From the NCBI GenBank assembly GCA_025936755.1, contig JAICSS010000004.1, positions 1 through 64,000 of the forward strand: DNA of 64,000 bases, read 5' to 3'. Of this stretch, positions 7,401 to 16,043 are shown piece after piece. Below the pieces are notes generated by a model. That model saw only the letters and a program-made list of their open reading frames with translations, was not told the origin of the DNA and searched no databases. This stretch comes from Solirubrobacterales bacterium. GTDB taxonomy: Bacteria > Actinomycetota > Thermoleophilia > Solirubrobacterales > 70-9. The translations under genes were made by a program, and so were the position numbers. Each line of letters begins with the position of its first letter. The stretch's first letter is position 1.

Positions 7401-9536
7401 TCAGTCGACCCCTGACTTGGTGGACGTTTGGACCGAGACTGCGGACCTAAAATTGGGTAGCGAGCCGTAAAGGTCGAGCAGCGCCGCCGCGCACTCCTCC
7501 CAGGAGGCGAGGCTCGGCGAACGCTGCGGCAGCGGCTTCGCCAGCTCCTCCACCGCGGCGGCGGCGATCTCCTCCGGCGTCGAGCCGAGCGGGATCCCCC
7601 GCCCGAACCCGTCCTCGGCGATCTCCCGCAGGCCGCCGGCTTCGGCGACGAGCAGGCGGCGGCGGGCGGCGGCGGCCTCCAGCGCCACCAGGGGGTGGCT
7701 CTCGAACTCGCTCATCAGGACGACCAGGGAGACGCGGCCGAGCAGCGCCGCCATCCCCCCCGGGTCGTCGGGCGGGACGCTGGTGATCTCGACCCGCTCG
7801 GCGACTCCGAGCTCCTCCGCCTGGCGGCGCAGCTCGGCTTCGTAGGGGCCCTTGCCGACGATCAGCAGCCGCGCCCGCGGCTCGCGCTCCAGCACCAGCG
7901 GGAAGGCCTCGAGCACCCGGTGGTGACCCTTGTAGCGCTCGAGCCGGCCGACCGAGGCCAGCGTCGGCACCTCCGGCTCGGCCTCCGCGAGGCCGGCATC
8001 GGAGAAGCTGAGGTCGGTCCCGTTGGGGATGAAGGCCCAGCGCTCGGGCGGCACCCCGAGGACGGCGCCGTACTCCTCGACCTCGAAGCGGGCGATCGCC
8101 ACCAGCCGCGCCGCCCGCCGCAGCAGCGGCCGCAGCAGCCGCATCTGCAGGCCGCGCGAGCGGTTGCGCACCTCCGAGGAGTGGCCGCCGCCGTGGAAGG
8201 TGGCGACGTAGGGGACGCGCAGGGTCAGGGCCCGCAGCATCGCCAGCGGCGCCACCAGCGTGTGGTAGCTCTGGACGTGGACGAGGTCCCACCTCTCCCT
8301 CCCCATCTCCCGCCATAGCCCCGGCGCCAGGTACCAGTCGCGCCCGCGCGGCCAGGCGCGGACGGTGCGGATGCGGACGCCGTCGCGGGTCTCGGTCTGC
8401 GCGGCCTTCGCCTCAGGGTCGGTGCAGAGGACCTCGACGTGGACGCCCGCCGCGGCCATCCGCCGGCTCGTCTCCATCACGTGCCGCTCCACCCCGCCCT
8501 GCTTCAACGGGCTGCGCGGGGTCACCATCAGCACCCGCGGGGTGGTGCCGTCGGCGCCGGGATGGGCGGCGGCGGTGTCGTCGGGCTTGGCGACGCCGGT
8601 GCGGACCCGCAGGTAGTCGACGCTGGTGGCGGCGAGGCCGACGAGGATCATCGCCGCCCGGCCGATGCCGCCGGCGTCGCCGCGGAGCGCGTCGCGCAGC
8701 CCTCCGAGGACCCCCAGCGGCAGCGTCCGCCGCACGTAGGAGCGCTCCGAGGAGAGGCCGTCCTCGCTGCCGACCATGCCGGTGAGGACCGCCTTGGAGC
8801 GCCCCTCGGCCCGGCAGCGGTCGAGGAAGTAGCGGACCCTGCCGCGGGCCGGGGGCACCACGTGTTCGACCTCGGCGGCGGGGTCGTAGAGGATCTCCGA
8901 CCCGGGCCAGCGCTGGTGGACGCGGATGCTGAGGTCGGTCTCCTCGCAGCCGACCGGCAGGGTGCCGACGCGGCCGAGGTCGTGGCTGAAGCCGCCGACC
9001 TCGAGCAGCGGCGACCGCCGGAAGGACATGTTGGCGCCGACCAGGTTGCGGACCGGCGAGAGCCGCCCCGGCATCCCCGAGTGGGTGCAGCCGACGACCC
9101 AGTCGAACTCGGGCGGGAACCAGCCCGGCTTGCCCTCGAGCCAGCGCGGGCGGACCGTGCCGCCGGCGCCGAGCACGTTCGGGTCCGCATAGGCGGCGGC
9201 GAGGCGCTCGAGCCAGCGGGAGTCGGCGATCGCGTCGTCGTCGAGGAAGGCGACGACCTCGCCGCCGGCCTCGGCGACGCCGGTGTTGCGGGCCCCGGAG
9301 AGCCCCCGCCTCTCGCGGTTGGCGACGATCCTCAGGTCGGGCCAGAGCCGCCGCACCCGCTCCAGCAGCTCGGGGGCGTGGTCGATCACGAGGACGATCT
9401 CGTGCGGCGGCAGGGTCTGCCCGCGCAGCGACTCGACCGCTTCGCCCATCACCTGGAGCCGGTCCGGGGTGAAGGCGCAGATCACCACCGAGATCGTCGG
9501 CGCCGCCTGGCTCTCGGCTGGGGGCCCGCTTTGCAC
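7401..9536 (-). CDS. Two-domain glycosyltransferase, GT2 fused to GT4
   Basis: 711 residues. The N-terminal half (about 13-250) is a GT-A family 2 domain (TISVVICAFTPDRLQVM, ARNTGVAEAGGEVVAFLDDDAIADS with the Asp-rich metal site). The C-terminal half (about 330-690) is a GT-B family 4 domain (RVLMVTPRSPLKQGGVERHV, and the donor-site stretch PEVPTLASVGRLERYKGHHR). Such bifunctional enzymes can add two successive sugars. It lies divergent to the GT4 gene at 9587 with 50 bases between starts, and sits just upstream of the GH26 array on the same strand. Cytoplasmic; no signal peptide. Confidence 0.85.
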   Translation of the reverse strand: MQSGPPAESQAAPTISVVICAFTPDRLQVMGEAVESLRGQTLPPHEIVLVIDHAPELLERVRRLWPDLRIVANRERRGLSGARNTGVAEAGGEVVAFLDDDAIADSRWLERLAAAYADPNVLGAGGTVRPRWLEGKPGWFPPEFDWVVGCTHSGMPGRLSPVRNLVGANMSFRRSPLLEVGGFSHDLGRVGTLPVGCEETDLSIRVHQRWPGSEILYDPAAEVEHVVPPARGRVRYFLDRCRAEGRSKAVLTGMVGSEDGLSSERSYVRRTLPLGVLGGLRDALRGDAGGIGRAAMILVGLAATSVDYLRVRTGVAKPDDTAAAHPGADGTTPRVLMVTPRSPLKQGGVERHVMETSRRMAAAGVHVEVLCTDPEAKAAQTETRDGVRIRTVRAWPRGRDWYLAPGLWREMGRERWDLVHVQSYHTLVAPLAMLRALTLRVPYVATFHGGGHSSEVRNRSRGLQMRLLRPLLRRAARLVAIARFEVEEYGAVLGVPPERWAFIPNGTDLSFSDAGLAEAEPEVPTLASVGRLERYKGHHRVLEAFPLVLEREPRARLLIVGKGPYEAELRRQAEELGVAERVEITSVPPDDPGGMAALLGRVSLVVLMSEFESHPLVALEAAAARRRLLVAEAGGLREIAEDGFGRGIPLGSTPEEIAAAAVEELAKPLPQRSPSLASWEECAAALLDLYGSLPNFRSAVSVQTSTKSGVD

Positions 9537-9586
9537 CGGCGGGATTCTGGCACGCCCGCCGCCCCTCCTCGTGCGAGTCTTCAGGC

Positions 9587-10825
9587 GTGCGAATCATGAT
9601 GCTGGCTCAGTCCTTCGCGCCGATCGTCGGCGGCGAAGAGCGCGTGGTCGAGGACCTCTCCCGCGAACTGGTCGCCCGCGGCCACGACGTCTCGATCGCG
9701 ACCCTGCAGCAGCCCGGCGGCCTGGCCCCGACCGAGGTGGCGGGCGCCCGCGTCCACACCCTGCGCAGCAGCAGCTACCGGGTCACCCGCGGCAACCAGG
9801 ACACCGAGCGGCGCCATGCGCCCCCCGCCCCCGACCCCGAGACCGTCCTCGACCTGCGGCGGGTGCTGCGGCGGGAGCGGCCGCAGGTCGTCCACGCCCA
9901 CAACTGGATCGTCCACTCCTACCTGCCGCTGGCCCGGGAGTCCCAGAGCGCCCTCGTCCTCTCGCTGCACGACTACGGCCTCGTCTGCGCGACCAAGCGG
10001 CTGCGGCGCAAGGACCGCGTCTGCTCCGGGCCGGCGCCGGTCAAGTGCCAGCTCTGCGCCGTCGAGCACTACGGGGCGGCGAAGGGGCTGGTCGCCGCCT
10101 TCGGCACCCGCTCCTCCGAGTCGCGGCTGCGGCGCAACGTCGACGTCTTCCTCCCGGTCAGCTCGACCGTCGAGGAGCTCTGCCGGATCCGCGAGGACGA
10201 GGTCTCGCAGGTGATCCCGAACTTCATCGGCGAGCTGCCGGCGCCGATGCCCGACGACCCGCGGCTGGCCCGGCTTCCCGACGAGCCCTTCGTCCTCTTC
10301 TTCGGCGACGCGACCGTCGACAAGGGCGCCTGGCACCTGGCCGAGGCCTACCGCAAGCTCGATGATCCGCCGCCCCTCGTCCTCGTCGGGCGCTGCTACA
10401 TCGACGAGCTGCGGGACCGGCCGGGCGTCCACCCGATGGGGGCGTGGCCGCACCGGCTGGCGATCGAGGCGCTGCGGCGCTCGCTCTTCACCGTCGCCCC
10501 CTCGCTCTGGCCGGAGCCGTTCGGGCTGGTGGCCCTGGAGGCGGCGGCGGCCGGGAAGGCGATCGTCGCCTCCGACATCGGCGGCCTGCGGGACATCGTC
10601 CTCGACGGCGAGACCGGGCTCCTGGTCCCGCCGGACGACCGCCTGGCCCTGGTCGCGGCGATGCGGCGGTTGAGCGGTGACCCGGAGCTGCGCCAGCGGC
10701 TCGGCGCCGCGGCGGAGGAACGGGCGGCCGCGTTCGGCTCCGAGGCGATCGTCCCCCGCTTCGAGCAGGCCTACGAGCTGGCCGTCGCGAACCGGCGCGC
10801 ACGCGCCGGCGCATCTTCGACCTGA
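9587..10825 (+). CDS. Family 4 glycosyltransferase with a four-Cys insert
   Basis: 412 residues from GTG 9587. The N-terminal Rossmann half starts MRIMMLAQSFAPIVGGEERVV and the C-terminal half has the GT4 nucleotide-sugar site (PSLWPEPFGLVALEAAAAGK). Between them, after YGLVCATKRL, lie Cys residues ending in GPAPVKCQLC, a pattern that could bind a metal. The same arrangement is seen in the gene at 28347-29603, so the two are related. Start is divergent from the fusion gene at 7401-9536, and a membrane glycosyltransferase-like gene follows 32 bases later. Confidence 0.85.
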   Translation: MRIMMLAQSFAPIVGGEERVVEDLSRELVARGHDVSIATLQQPGGLAPTEVAGARVHTLRSSSYRVTRGNQDTERRHAPPAPDPETVLDLRRVLRRERPQVVHAHNWIVHSYLPLARESQSALVLSLHDYGLVCATKRLRRKDRVCSGPAPVKCQLCAVEHYGAAKGLVAAFGTRSSESRLRRNVDVFLPVSSTVEELCRIREDEVSQVIPNFIGELPAPMPDDPRLARLPDEPFVLFFGDATVDKGAWHLAEAYRKLDDPPPLVLVGRCYIDELRDRPGVHPMGAWPHRLAIEALRRSLFTVAPSLWPEPFGLVALEAAAAGKAIVASDIGGLRDIVLDGETGLLVPPDDRLALVAAMRRLSGDPELRQRLGAAAEERAAAFGSEAIVPRFEQAYELAVANRRARAGASST

Positions 10826-10857
10826 CATAACGGCTGCTGTCGCGTTGACGGGGGCAG

Positions 10858-12513
10858 ATGAACCAGTCAGCCCGCCGGCCCCTGATCGCCGGCACCGCCG
10901 CGCTGTTCCTGATTCGCCTGCTCCTCTCCCTGATCCGAACCGGTCCGGTTCTCGTCGCCGACGAGATCGGCTACCTGACCAACGCCCGCGTGATCGCCGG
11001 CGGCGTCGCCGGCCAGCTCGAACAGGCCCCCTTCTATCGCGGCGGCTATTCGCTGCTGCTCGCCCCCCTGGTCGGGCTCGGCGGCAGCCCGACCTTCACC
11101 TACCACCTGATCCTGGTCCTCAACGCGCTGCTGGCGGCGTCGGTCTTCCCGCTGCTCTACCTGCTGCTGACCCGCTTCGCCGGGGTACGGGCGGAGCTGG
11201 CCCTCTGGGCGGCGCTGGGCGGCGCGGCCTACCCGGCGCTGACGGTCCTCTCGCAGGTGGCGATGTCGGAGAACCTCCTCTTCCCGCTCGTCTGCCTCTG
11301 GCTGATCGCCTTCGGCGGCCTGCTATCGGAGCGGGCCGAGGGCGTCGGCGACCTTCCCTGGGCGGCGGGGCTGGGAGCGGCGACCGGCGCCCTCTGGGCC
11401 GTCCACAACCGGATGATCGTCGCCGTCTTCCTCGCCCTGCTGGGGCTCGTCTGGCTGGCCGCGCGGAGACGCCTGCGGCCGGCGGCGCTTGTCCTCGGAG
11501 TCGCGATCCTCGCCGCCGCCTTCTACGGCGTCCACCTCCTCGACGCCTACCTGATCGACCACAACTACGCGGGCTCGGCCCCCGACGAACTGAGCCAGCG
11601 CAAGGACGAGCTGCTCCAGCTCGGCGGCCTGCGGACGGCGCTGGCGAACCTCGTCGGCCAGAGCTGGTACCTGCTGGTGGCTACCTTCGGCCTCGCGGCC
11701 GCCGCGGTCGCGGACTTCGGCCGCCGCCGGCTTCCCGTCCTCGGCGTTCTCCTCGCCCTCACGGCCCTGCTGCTGCTGATCTCCGCCGCGGCCTTCCCCG
11801 AACGCACCCGCCCCGACATGCTGATCTACGGGCGCTACGCCGAGGTCGCGGCGCCGGCGCTGATCGCCTTCGGCCTGGCGGCGCTGCCCGCCCTGGTGCG
11901 GACCTGGCGACGGCCCCCGTGGGCGCTGCCGGCGTTCGCCGCCCTCACCGCGGCGGTGGTCCTGATCCGCGCCACCGCTTCGGATCCCGACGCCGCCAAC
12001 CGCTGGAACGTCTCGGCGCTGCCGTTCGTCACCGTGCAACTGGGGCCGGCGATCCTGATCGGGGCGGCGCTGGTCGCCCTGGCCGGCGCCTGGCTGCTGC
12101 TTCGAGCCTCGGCCCGGGACGAGCGGGCGCTGGGGCTGGCGGCGCTGGCCCTCTTCCTGCCGGTGGTCGCCTACGGCGCCTGGAACCCCGTTCGCAGCTC
12201 GCAGCGGGCCGTCTACCCGCCCGGGTGGGAAAGCCCGCAGCAGGTAGTGGAGAATGCCGGTTCCCCCCGCGTGGCCTACGACCTCGACCATTACGACACG
12301 ATCGGCCTCTATGCCGTGCAGTGGTTCCTCCCCGGGGCCCGGGTGGTGCTGTTCGAAGGCAAGCGGGAAGCGCCGCCGTCCCCGCTCCTGATCAGCAGCG
12401 GGGGATGGGACGAAGAACACCCGTCGGCCCCGGCGGAGGCGCTCTGGAGCGACAACGGGCGGGACCAATCTCTCTGGCGGCTGCGAGGGCCCTGCCCGGA
12501 TGCCGGCTGCTGA
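10858..12513 (+). CDS. Polytopic membrane protein, glycosyltransferase C / ArnT-PMT-like
   Basis: 551 residues with about ten hydrophobic segments spread from residue 8 to about 435, and a soluble tail. After the first membrane segment comes an Asp-Glu motif (VADEIGYLTNARV), the position at which GT-C enzymes such as ArnT and mannosyltransferases keep the catalytic acid. These enzymes take sugars from polyprenyl phosphate on the outer face of the membrane. The family assignment rests on topology and this motif only. The stop overlaps the CapK-like gene by 14 bases, so the two are translated together. Confidence 0.65.
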   Translation: MNQSARRPLIAGTAALFLIRLLLSLIRTGPVLVADEIGYLTNARVIAGGVAGQLEQAPFYRGGYSLLLAPLVGLGGSPTFTYHLILVLNALLAASVFPLLYLLLTRFAGVRAELALWAALGGAAYPALTVLSQVAMSENLLFPLVCLWLIAFGGLLSERAEGVGDLPWAAGLGAATGALWAVHNRMIVAVFLALLGLVWLAARRRLRPAALVLGVAILAAAFYGVHLLDAYLIDHNYAGSAPDELSQRKDELLQLGGLRTALANLVGQSWYLLVATFGLAAAAVADFGRRRLPVLGVLLALTALLLLISAAAFPERTRPDMLIYGRYAEVAAPALIAFGLAALPALVRTWRRPPWALPAFAALTAAVVLIRATASDPDAANRWNVSALPFVTVQLGPAILIGAALVALAGAWLLLRASARDERALGLAALALFLPVVAYGAWNPVRSSQRAVYPPGWESPQQVVENAGSPRVAYDLDHYDTIGLYAVQWFLPGARVVLFEGKREAPPSPLLISSGGWDEEHPSAPAEALWSDNGRDQSLWRLRGPCPDAGC

Positions 12514-13849
12514 ACGTCGCTCGCTGCAGGGGCGCCTGCGAGCGGAGACCTACCTGCTGCTCCACTCCGCCACCGGCAGCAGCCTGAGACGGCACTACCG
12601 CGAGTTCCTGCGCCAGGACCGCGAGCGCCGCTATCCCGAGCCGGGCGCCCTGCTCGCCTCGATCCTGGAGCACGCGGTCACGACCGTGCCCCACTACCGC
12701 GGCGCCGTGGCTGCGGCGGAGATCGGGGAAGACCCCTTCGCCGCGCTCTCCCGCTTTCCGGTCCTCACCCGCGACACCGTGCGCGCCGGCTGGCGGCGGT
12801 TGTTGAGCGAGGCCGGCGACCGCGGCAGGTGGGCCGAGAACACCTCCGGCGGCTCCACCGGGGAGCCGGTGACCCTGCTCCAGGACCCCGAGCACCTGGC
12901 GCTGACGGTGGCGGCCCGCGAGGTCTACTCGACCTGGGCCGGGGGCGGGCTCGGCGACCCCGAGCTCTACGTCTGGGGCTCGGAGAAAGACCTCGAAGGG
13001 GAGACGACTCCGCGCGGCCGCTTCGGGACCCTGCTCCTGCGCCGTTCGCTGCTGAACGCCTTCCTGCTCACCGACGAGGCGGTCGAGACGATCCTCGACC
13101 GGCTCCGCCAGGGCCCTCCCCGCCTCGTGATCGCCTACGCCCAGGCCGGCTACGAGGTCGCCCGCTTCGCGGCGCGGCGGGAGATCGAGGTACCGCCGCA
13201 GCGGGGGATGATCGCCACGGCGGGGACCCTCTACGACTTCATGCGCGAGCAGCTCGAGCAGACCTTCGGCTGCGCCGTCCTCAACCGCTACGGGTCGCGG
13301 GAGACCGGCGACATGGCCGGCGAGTGCGAGCACCGCACCGGCCTCCACGTCCTCCCCTGGAACTGCCACGTCGAGGTCCTGGGGCCCGGCGGGGAGCCGG
13401 TCGGGCCGGGCGAGGAGGGCGAGATCGCGGTCACCGGCTTCACCAACCGGGCGATGCCGCTGGTCCGCTACCTGATCGGCGACCGGGCGCGGCTGCCCGA
13501 GCGCGAGGTCGAGTGCCCCTGCGGCCGGCGCACGCAGATGCTGGCCGAGGTGACCGGCCGCAACGTCGACATGTTCCTCGGCCCGGAGGGGCAGATGGTC
13601 GACGGCGAGTACTTCACCCACCTGATGTACTTCCGGCCCTGGCTGCGGCAGTTCCAGGTCGTCCAGCGGGGGCCGGAGGAGGTGGTCTTCCGGACCGCCG
13701 GCGAGGAGGTCCCGGCGGCCGACCGCGAGGAGATCGAGGCGAAGACGAAGGCCGTGCTCGGCCCCGGCTGCGCCGTCGTCTTCGAACGGGTGGGGACGAT
13801 CGAGCCGAGCGCCTCCGGCAAGCTCAGGTACACGATCCGCGAGTTCTGA
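12500..13849 (+). CDS. Phenylacetate-CoA ligase-like adenylate-forming enzyme (CapK family)
   Basis: 449 residues. The ATP/AMP motif NTSGGSTGEPV is at 114-124, YGSRETGDMAGEC in the middle replaces the usual Y(G/S)xTE motif, and two Cys in VECPCGRRTQ resemble the metal-binding Cys set of PaaK-like proteins. Members of this family found in capsule loci are called CapK; their substrate is mostly unknown, though activation of an acyl or aryl acid for polymer decoration is the usual guess. The start overlaps the membrane protein upstream. The 3' end overlaps the convergent flippase gene by 26 bases, so neither can have its own hairpin terminator between them. Confidence 0.75.
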   Translation: MPAAERRSLQGRLRAETYLLLHSATGSSLRRHYREFLRQDRERRYPEPGALLASILEHAVTTVPHYRGAVAAAEIGEDPFAALSRFPVLTRDTVRAGWRRLLSEAGDRGRWAENTSGGSTGEPVTLLQDPEHLALTVAAREVYSTWAGGGLGDPELYVWGSEKDLEGETTPRGRFGTLLLRRSLLNAFLLTDEAVETILDRLRQGPPRLVIAYAQAGYEVARFAARREIEVPPQRGMIATAGTLYDFMREQLEQTFGCAVLNRYGSRETGDMAGECEHRTGLHVLPWNCHVEVLGPGGEPVGPGEEGEIAVTGFTNRAMPLVRYLIGDRARLPEREVECPCGRRTQMLAEVTGRNVDMFLGPEGQMVDGEYFTHLMYFRPWLRQFQVVQRGPEEVVFRTAGEEVPAADREEIEAKTKAVLGPGCAVVFERVGTIEPSASGKLRYTIREF

Positions 13850-15137
13850 AGGCGACGCCGCCGCGGAGCAGGAAGAAGCCCGCGGCGAGGACGCCGACCA
13901 CCTTGCCGAGCGCCCAGCCGAGGCCGGCGCCCTCGAGACCCAGCGGCGGCAGCAGGAACCAGGTGCCGGCGATCGAGACGACCAGCATCACCCAGGTGGC
14001 GAGGGCCGCGTCCTGGAGGCGGTGCCGGGCCCGCAGAACCGCCAGCGCCAGCTGCAGGACCGAGTCGAAGGCGGCGGCGGCGATCAGGATCAGCAGCAGG
14101 GTGTCGCCTTCTTCGGCGTACTCGGGCCCGAAGAAGCCGAGGATCGTCGGCCCGGCGAGGAGCAGGACGAGCGCCGGCGGCCCGGCCAGCAGCAGCACCT
14201 GGCGGGCGGCGCGGCGGACGTCGCGGCCGAGCTGCTCGGGCTCGTGGGCGCCCTCGGCGAAGAGGGCGTTGCCGATCGCCGGGGCGATGAAGAAGAGGGC
14301 GCTGGCGAGCATGAACGTGGTGTAGAAGTAGGCGTTGTCTTCGGGGCCGAGGCGGGCGGAGACGAGCACCGGCAGCAGGTAGCTGGAGGCCTGGGCGCCG
14401 AGGTTGATCGACTGGTGGCCGGCGATCAGCCCGCGCATCTCCCCCAGCTCCTCGCGCCAGCCCGCCAGCGTCGGCCGGAAGTCGTGGCCGAGGGCGGGCA
14501 GTTCGCGGAACAGCGCCATCGCGTTGACCAGCAGGAACGAGGCGTCGAAGACGATCAGGATCCAGGTGGTGCCCTCGAAGGGGACGACGCCGGCGAGCGG
14601 GATCAGCGCCGTCCGCACCACCCCCGCCATGCCGTTGCGGACGAACGAGAGCTTCGCGTGGCGCTCGGCGATGCAGGCGTAGTCGATCACCAGCGAGCAG
14701 GCGACCCCGACCACCCCGAGCGGCACCAGGAGGAAGGCGGCCGGGTGCAGCCCGCCCTTCAGGGCCGGGATCAGGGTCGGCAGCAGCACCGCCGCGACCG
14801 CGCCGCCGAGGAGGCTCGCCAGCGCCGCCAGGGCGAGGCCGGTGGTGACCGTCCGCGACCACTCCCGCCCCGCCTGCCGCGAGGCCAGCCGCGAGACGAA
14901 GACCTGCCCCAGTCCGAGGTTGGTGAGGACGGAGACGAAGACCATCGCCGAGACCAGCGCCGCCGAGCGCCCCACTTCGGTCGCCGACAGCGTCCGCGCG
15001 GCGATCAGCCAGAAGACGAAGCCGAGCAGCGACGTGACGATGGTCGTGCCCATGATGTAGAGGCTGTTGCGGAAGAGGGACTGCTCGCCGAGGCGCCTCA
15101 GCCGCTGCCAGCCCTGGGCGAGGCGAGTGGGATGCAT
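13824..15137 (-). CDS. Polysaccharide flippase (Wzx / MOP superfamily)
   Basis: 437 residues from ATG 15137; a TTG at 15158 would add seven residues (TESLRI). About 12-14 hydrophobic segments start with SLYIMGTTIVTSLLGFVFWLIAARTLS, the typical first helix of the polysaccharide-export arm of the MOP flippases. It probably flips a lipid-linked oligosaccharide. The presence of this flippase and of a separate ABC exporter at 15188-17291 suggests two glycans or two export steps. The gene is divergent from the exporter operon with a short shared upstream region, and its 3' end overlaps the CapK-like gene. Confidence 0.8.
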   Translation of the reverse strand: MHPTRLAQGWQRLRRLGEQSLFRNSLYIMGTTIVTSLLGFVFWLIAARTLSATEVGRSAALVSAMVFVSVLTNLGLGQVFVSRLASRQAGREWSRTVTTGLALAALASLLGGAVAAVLLPTLIPALKGGLHPAAFLLVPLGVVGVACSLVIDYACIAERHAKLSFVRNGMAGVVRTALIPLAGVVPFEGTTWILIVFDASFLLVNAMALFRELPALGHDFRPTLAGWREELGEMRGLIAGHQSINLGAQASSYLLPVLVSARLGPEDNAYFYTTFMLASALFFIAPAIGNALFAEGAHEPEQLGRDVRRAARQVLLLAGPPALVLLLAGPTILGFFGPEYAEEGDTLLLILIAAAAFDSVLQLALAVLRARHRLQDAALATWVMLVVSIAGTWFLLPPLGLEGAGLGWALGKVVGVLAAGFFLLRGGVAFRTRGSCT

Positions 15138-15187
15138 GATCCGGAGCGATTCTGTCAAGTGACGGTGGCGGAACCGATGCTCTTCCT

Positions 15188-16042
15188 ATGCTGCGCCCCA
15201 TCGAGCCCACGTCCCCCCCACCGGAAACCATCCGACTCCAGCCCACCAGCGGCTTCAGCCGGGTGCTGGCCCCGAAGGAGCTGTGGCGCTACCGCGACCT
15301 CGCGGGGCAGATCGCCCTGCGCGACATCACCGTCCGCTACCGGCAGACGGCGCTCGGCGGGGCCTGGGCGGTGCTGCAGCCGATCGGGTTCATGGTCGTC
15401 TTCTCGCTGATCTTCGGCAACGTCGCCGGGATCGCCTCCAACGGCCTCCCCTATCCCCTCTTCAGCCTCGCGGCGCTGGTTCCCTGGACCTTCTTCTCGA
15501 ACGCGCTGCTGCTCGGGTCCGACAGCCTCGTCAGCAACTCCGCCCTGGTCTCGAAAATCTACTTTCCGCGAATCTTCATGCCGGCGGGAGTGATCGTCGC
15601 CGGCTTCGTCGACCTGGCGATCTCGCTGGCGATCCTCCTGGTCATCGTCCTCGCCTGGGGGTACGCGCCCTCCCCGGCGATCCTGGCGCTGCCGCTGCTG
15701 CTGGCGATCGCGACCGCGGCGGTGCTGGGCACGGCGGCGGCGCTGTCGGCGATCAACGTCCGCTACCGCGACGTCCGCTACGTCGTCCCCTTCGGGATCC
15801 AGATGTGGCTCTTCGTCTCCCCCGTCGTCTACCCCAGCAGCCAGATCAGCGAGCCCTGGCGCACCCTCTCGGCGGTCAACCCGATGGTCGGGGTGGTCGA
15901 AGGCTTCCGCTGGGCGACGCTGGGGACCGGCGCGGCCCCCTGGGACCTGATCGGGATCTCGGCTGCCGCCGCGGCGGCGATCCTCCTCGCCGGCCTCGCC
16001 TACTTCGACCGCGTCGAGCGCGCCTTCGCCGACTTCGTCTGA
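15188..16042 (+). CDS. ABC-2 polysaccharide exporter permease (Wzm/TagG-like)
   Basis: 284 residues with six hydrophobic segments after a cytoplasmic N-terminus. The segment LALRDITVRYRQTALGGAWA-like (IALRDITVRYRQTALGG) and the later INVRYRDVRYVVPF are hallmarks of the Wzm/TagG/KpsM permeases that export polymers on lipid carriers. One base separates its stop from the ATPase gene. It opens a five-gene forward operon (15188-20807) in which every following gene overlaps its neighbour. Confidence 0.9.
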   Translation: MLRPIEPTSPPPETIRLQPTSGFSRVLAPKELWRYRDLAGQIALRDITVRYRQTALGGAWAVLQPIGFMVVFSLIFGNVAGIASNGLPYPLFSLAALVPWTFFSNALLLGSDSLVSNSALVSKIYFPRIFMPAGVIVAGFVDLAISLAILLVIVLAWGYAPSPAILALPLLLAIATAAVLGTAAALSAINVRYRDVRYVVPFGIQMWLFVSPVVYPSSQISEPWRTLSAVNPMVGVVEGFRWATLGTGAAPWDLIGISAAAAAAILLAGLAYFDRVERAFADFV

Positions 16043-16043
16043 G

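Noticed and set aside
13824-13849. Overlap of convergent gene ends, considered as an assembly error
   Set aside because: Both proteins reach normal family length and both stops are clear; a similar 13-base overlap occurs at 20795-20807.
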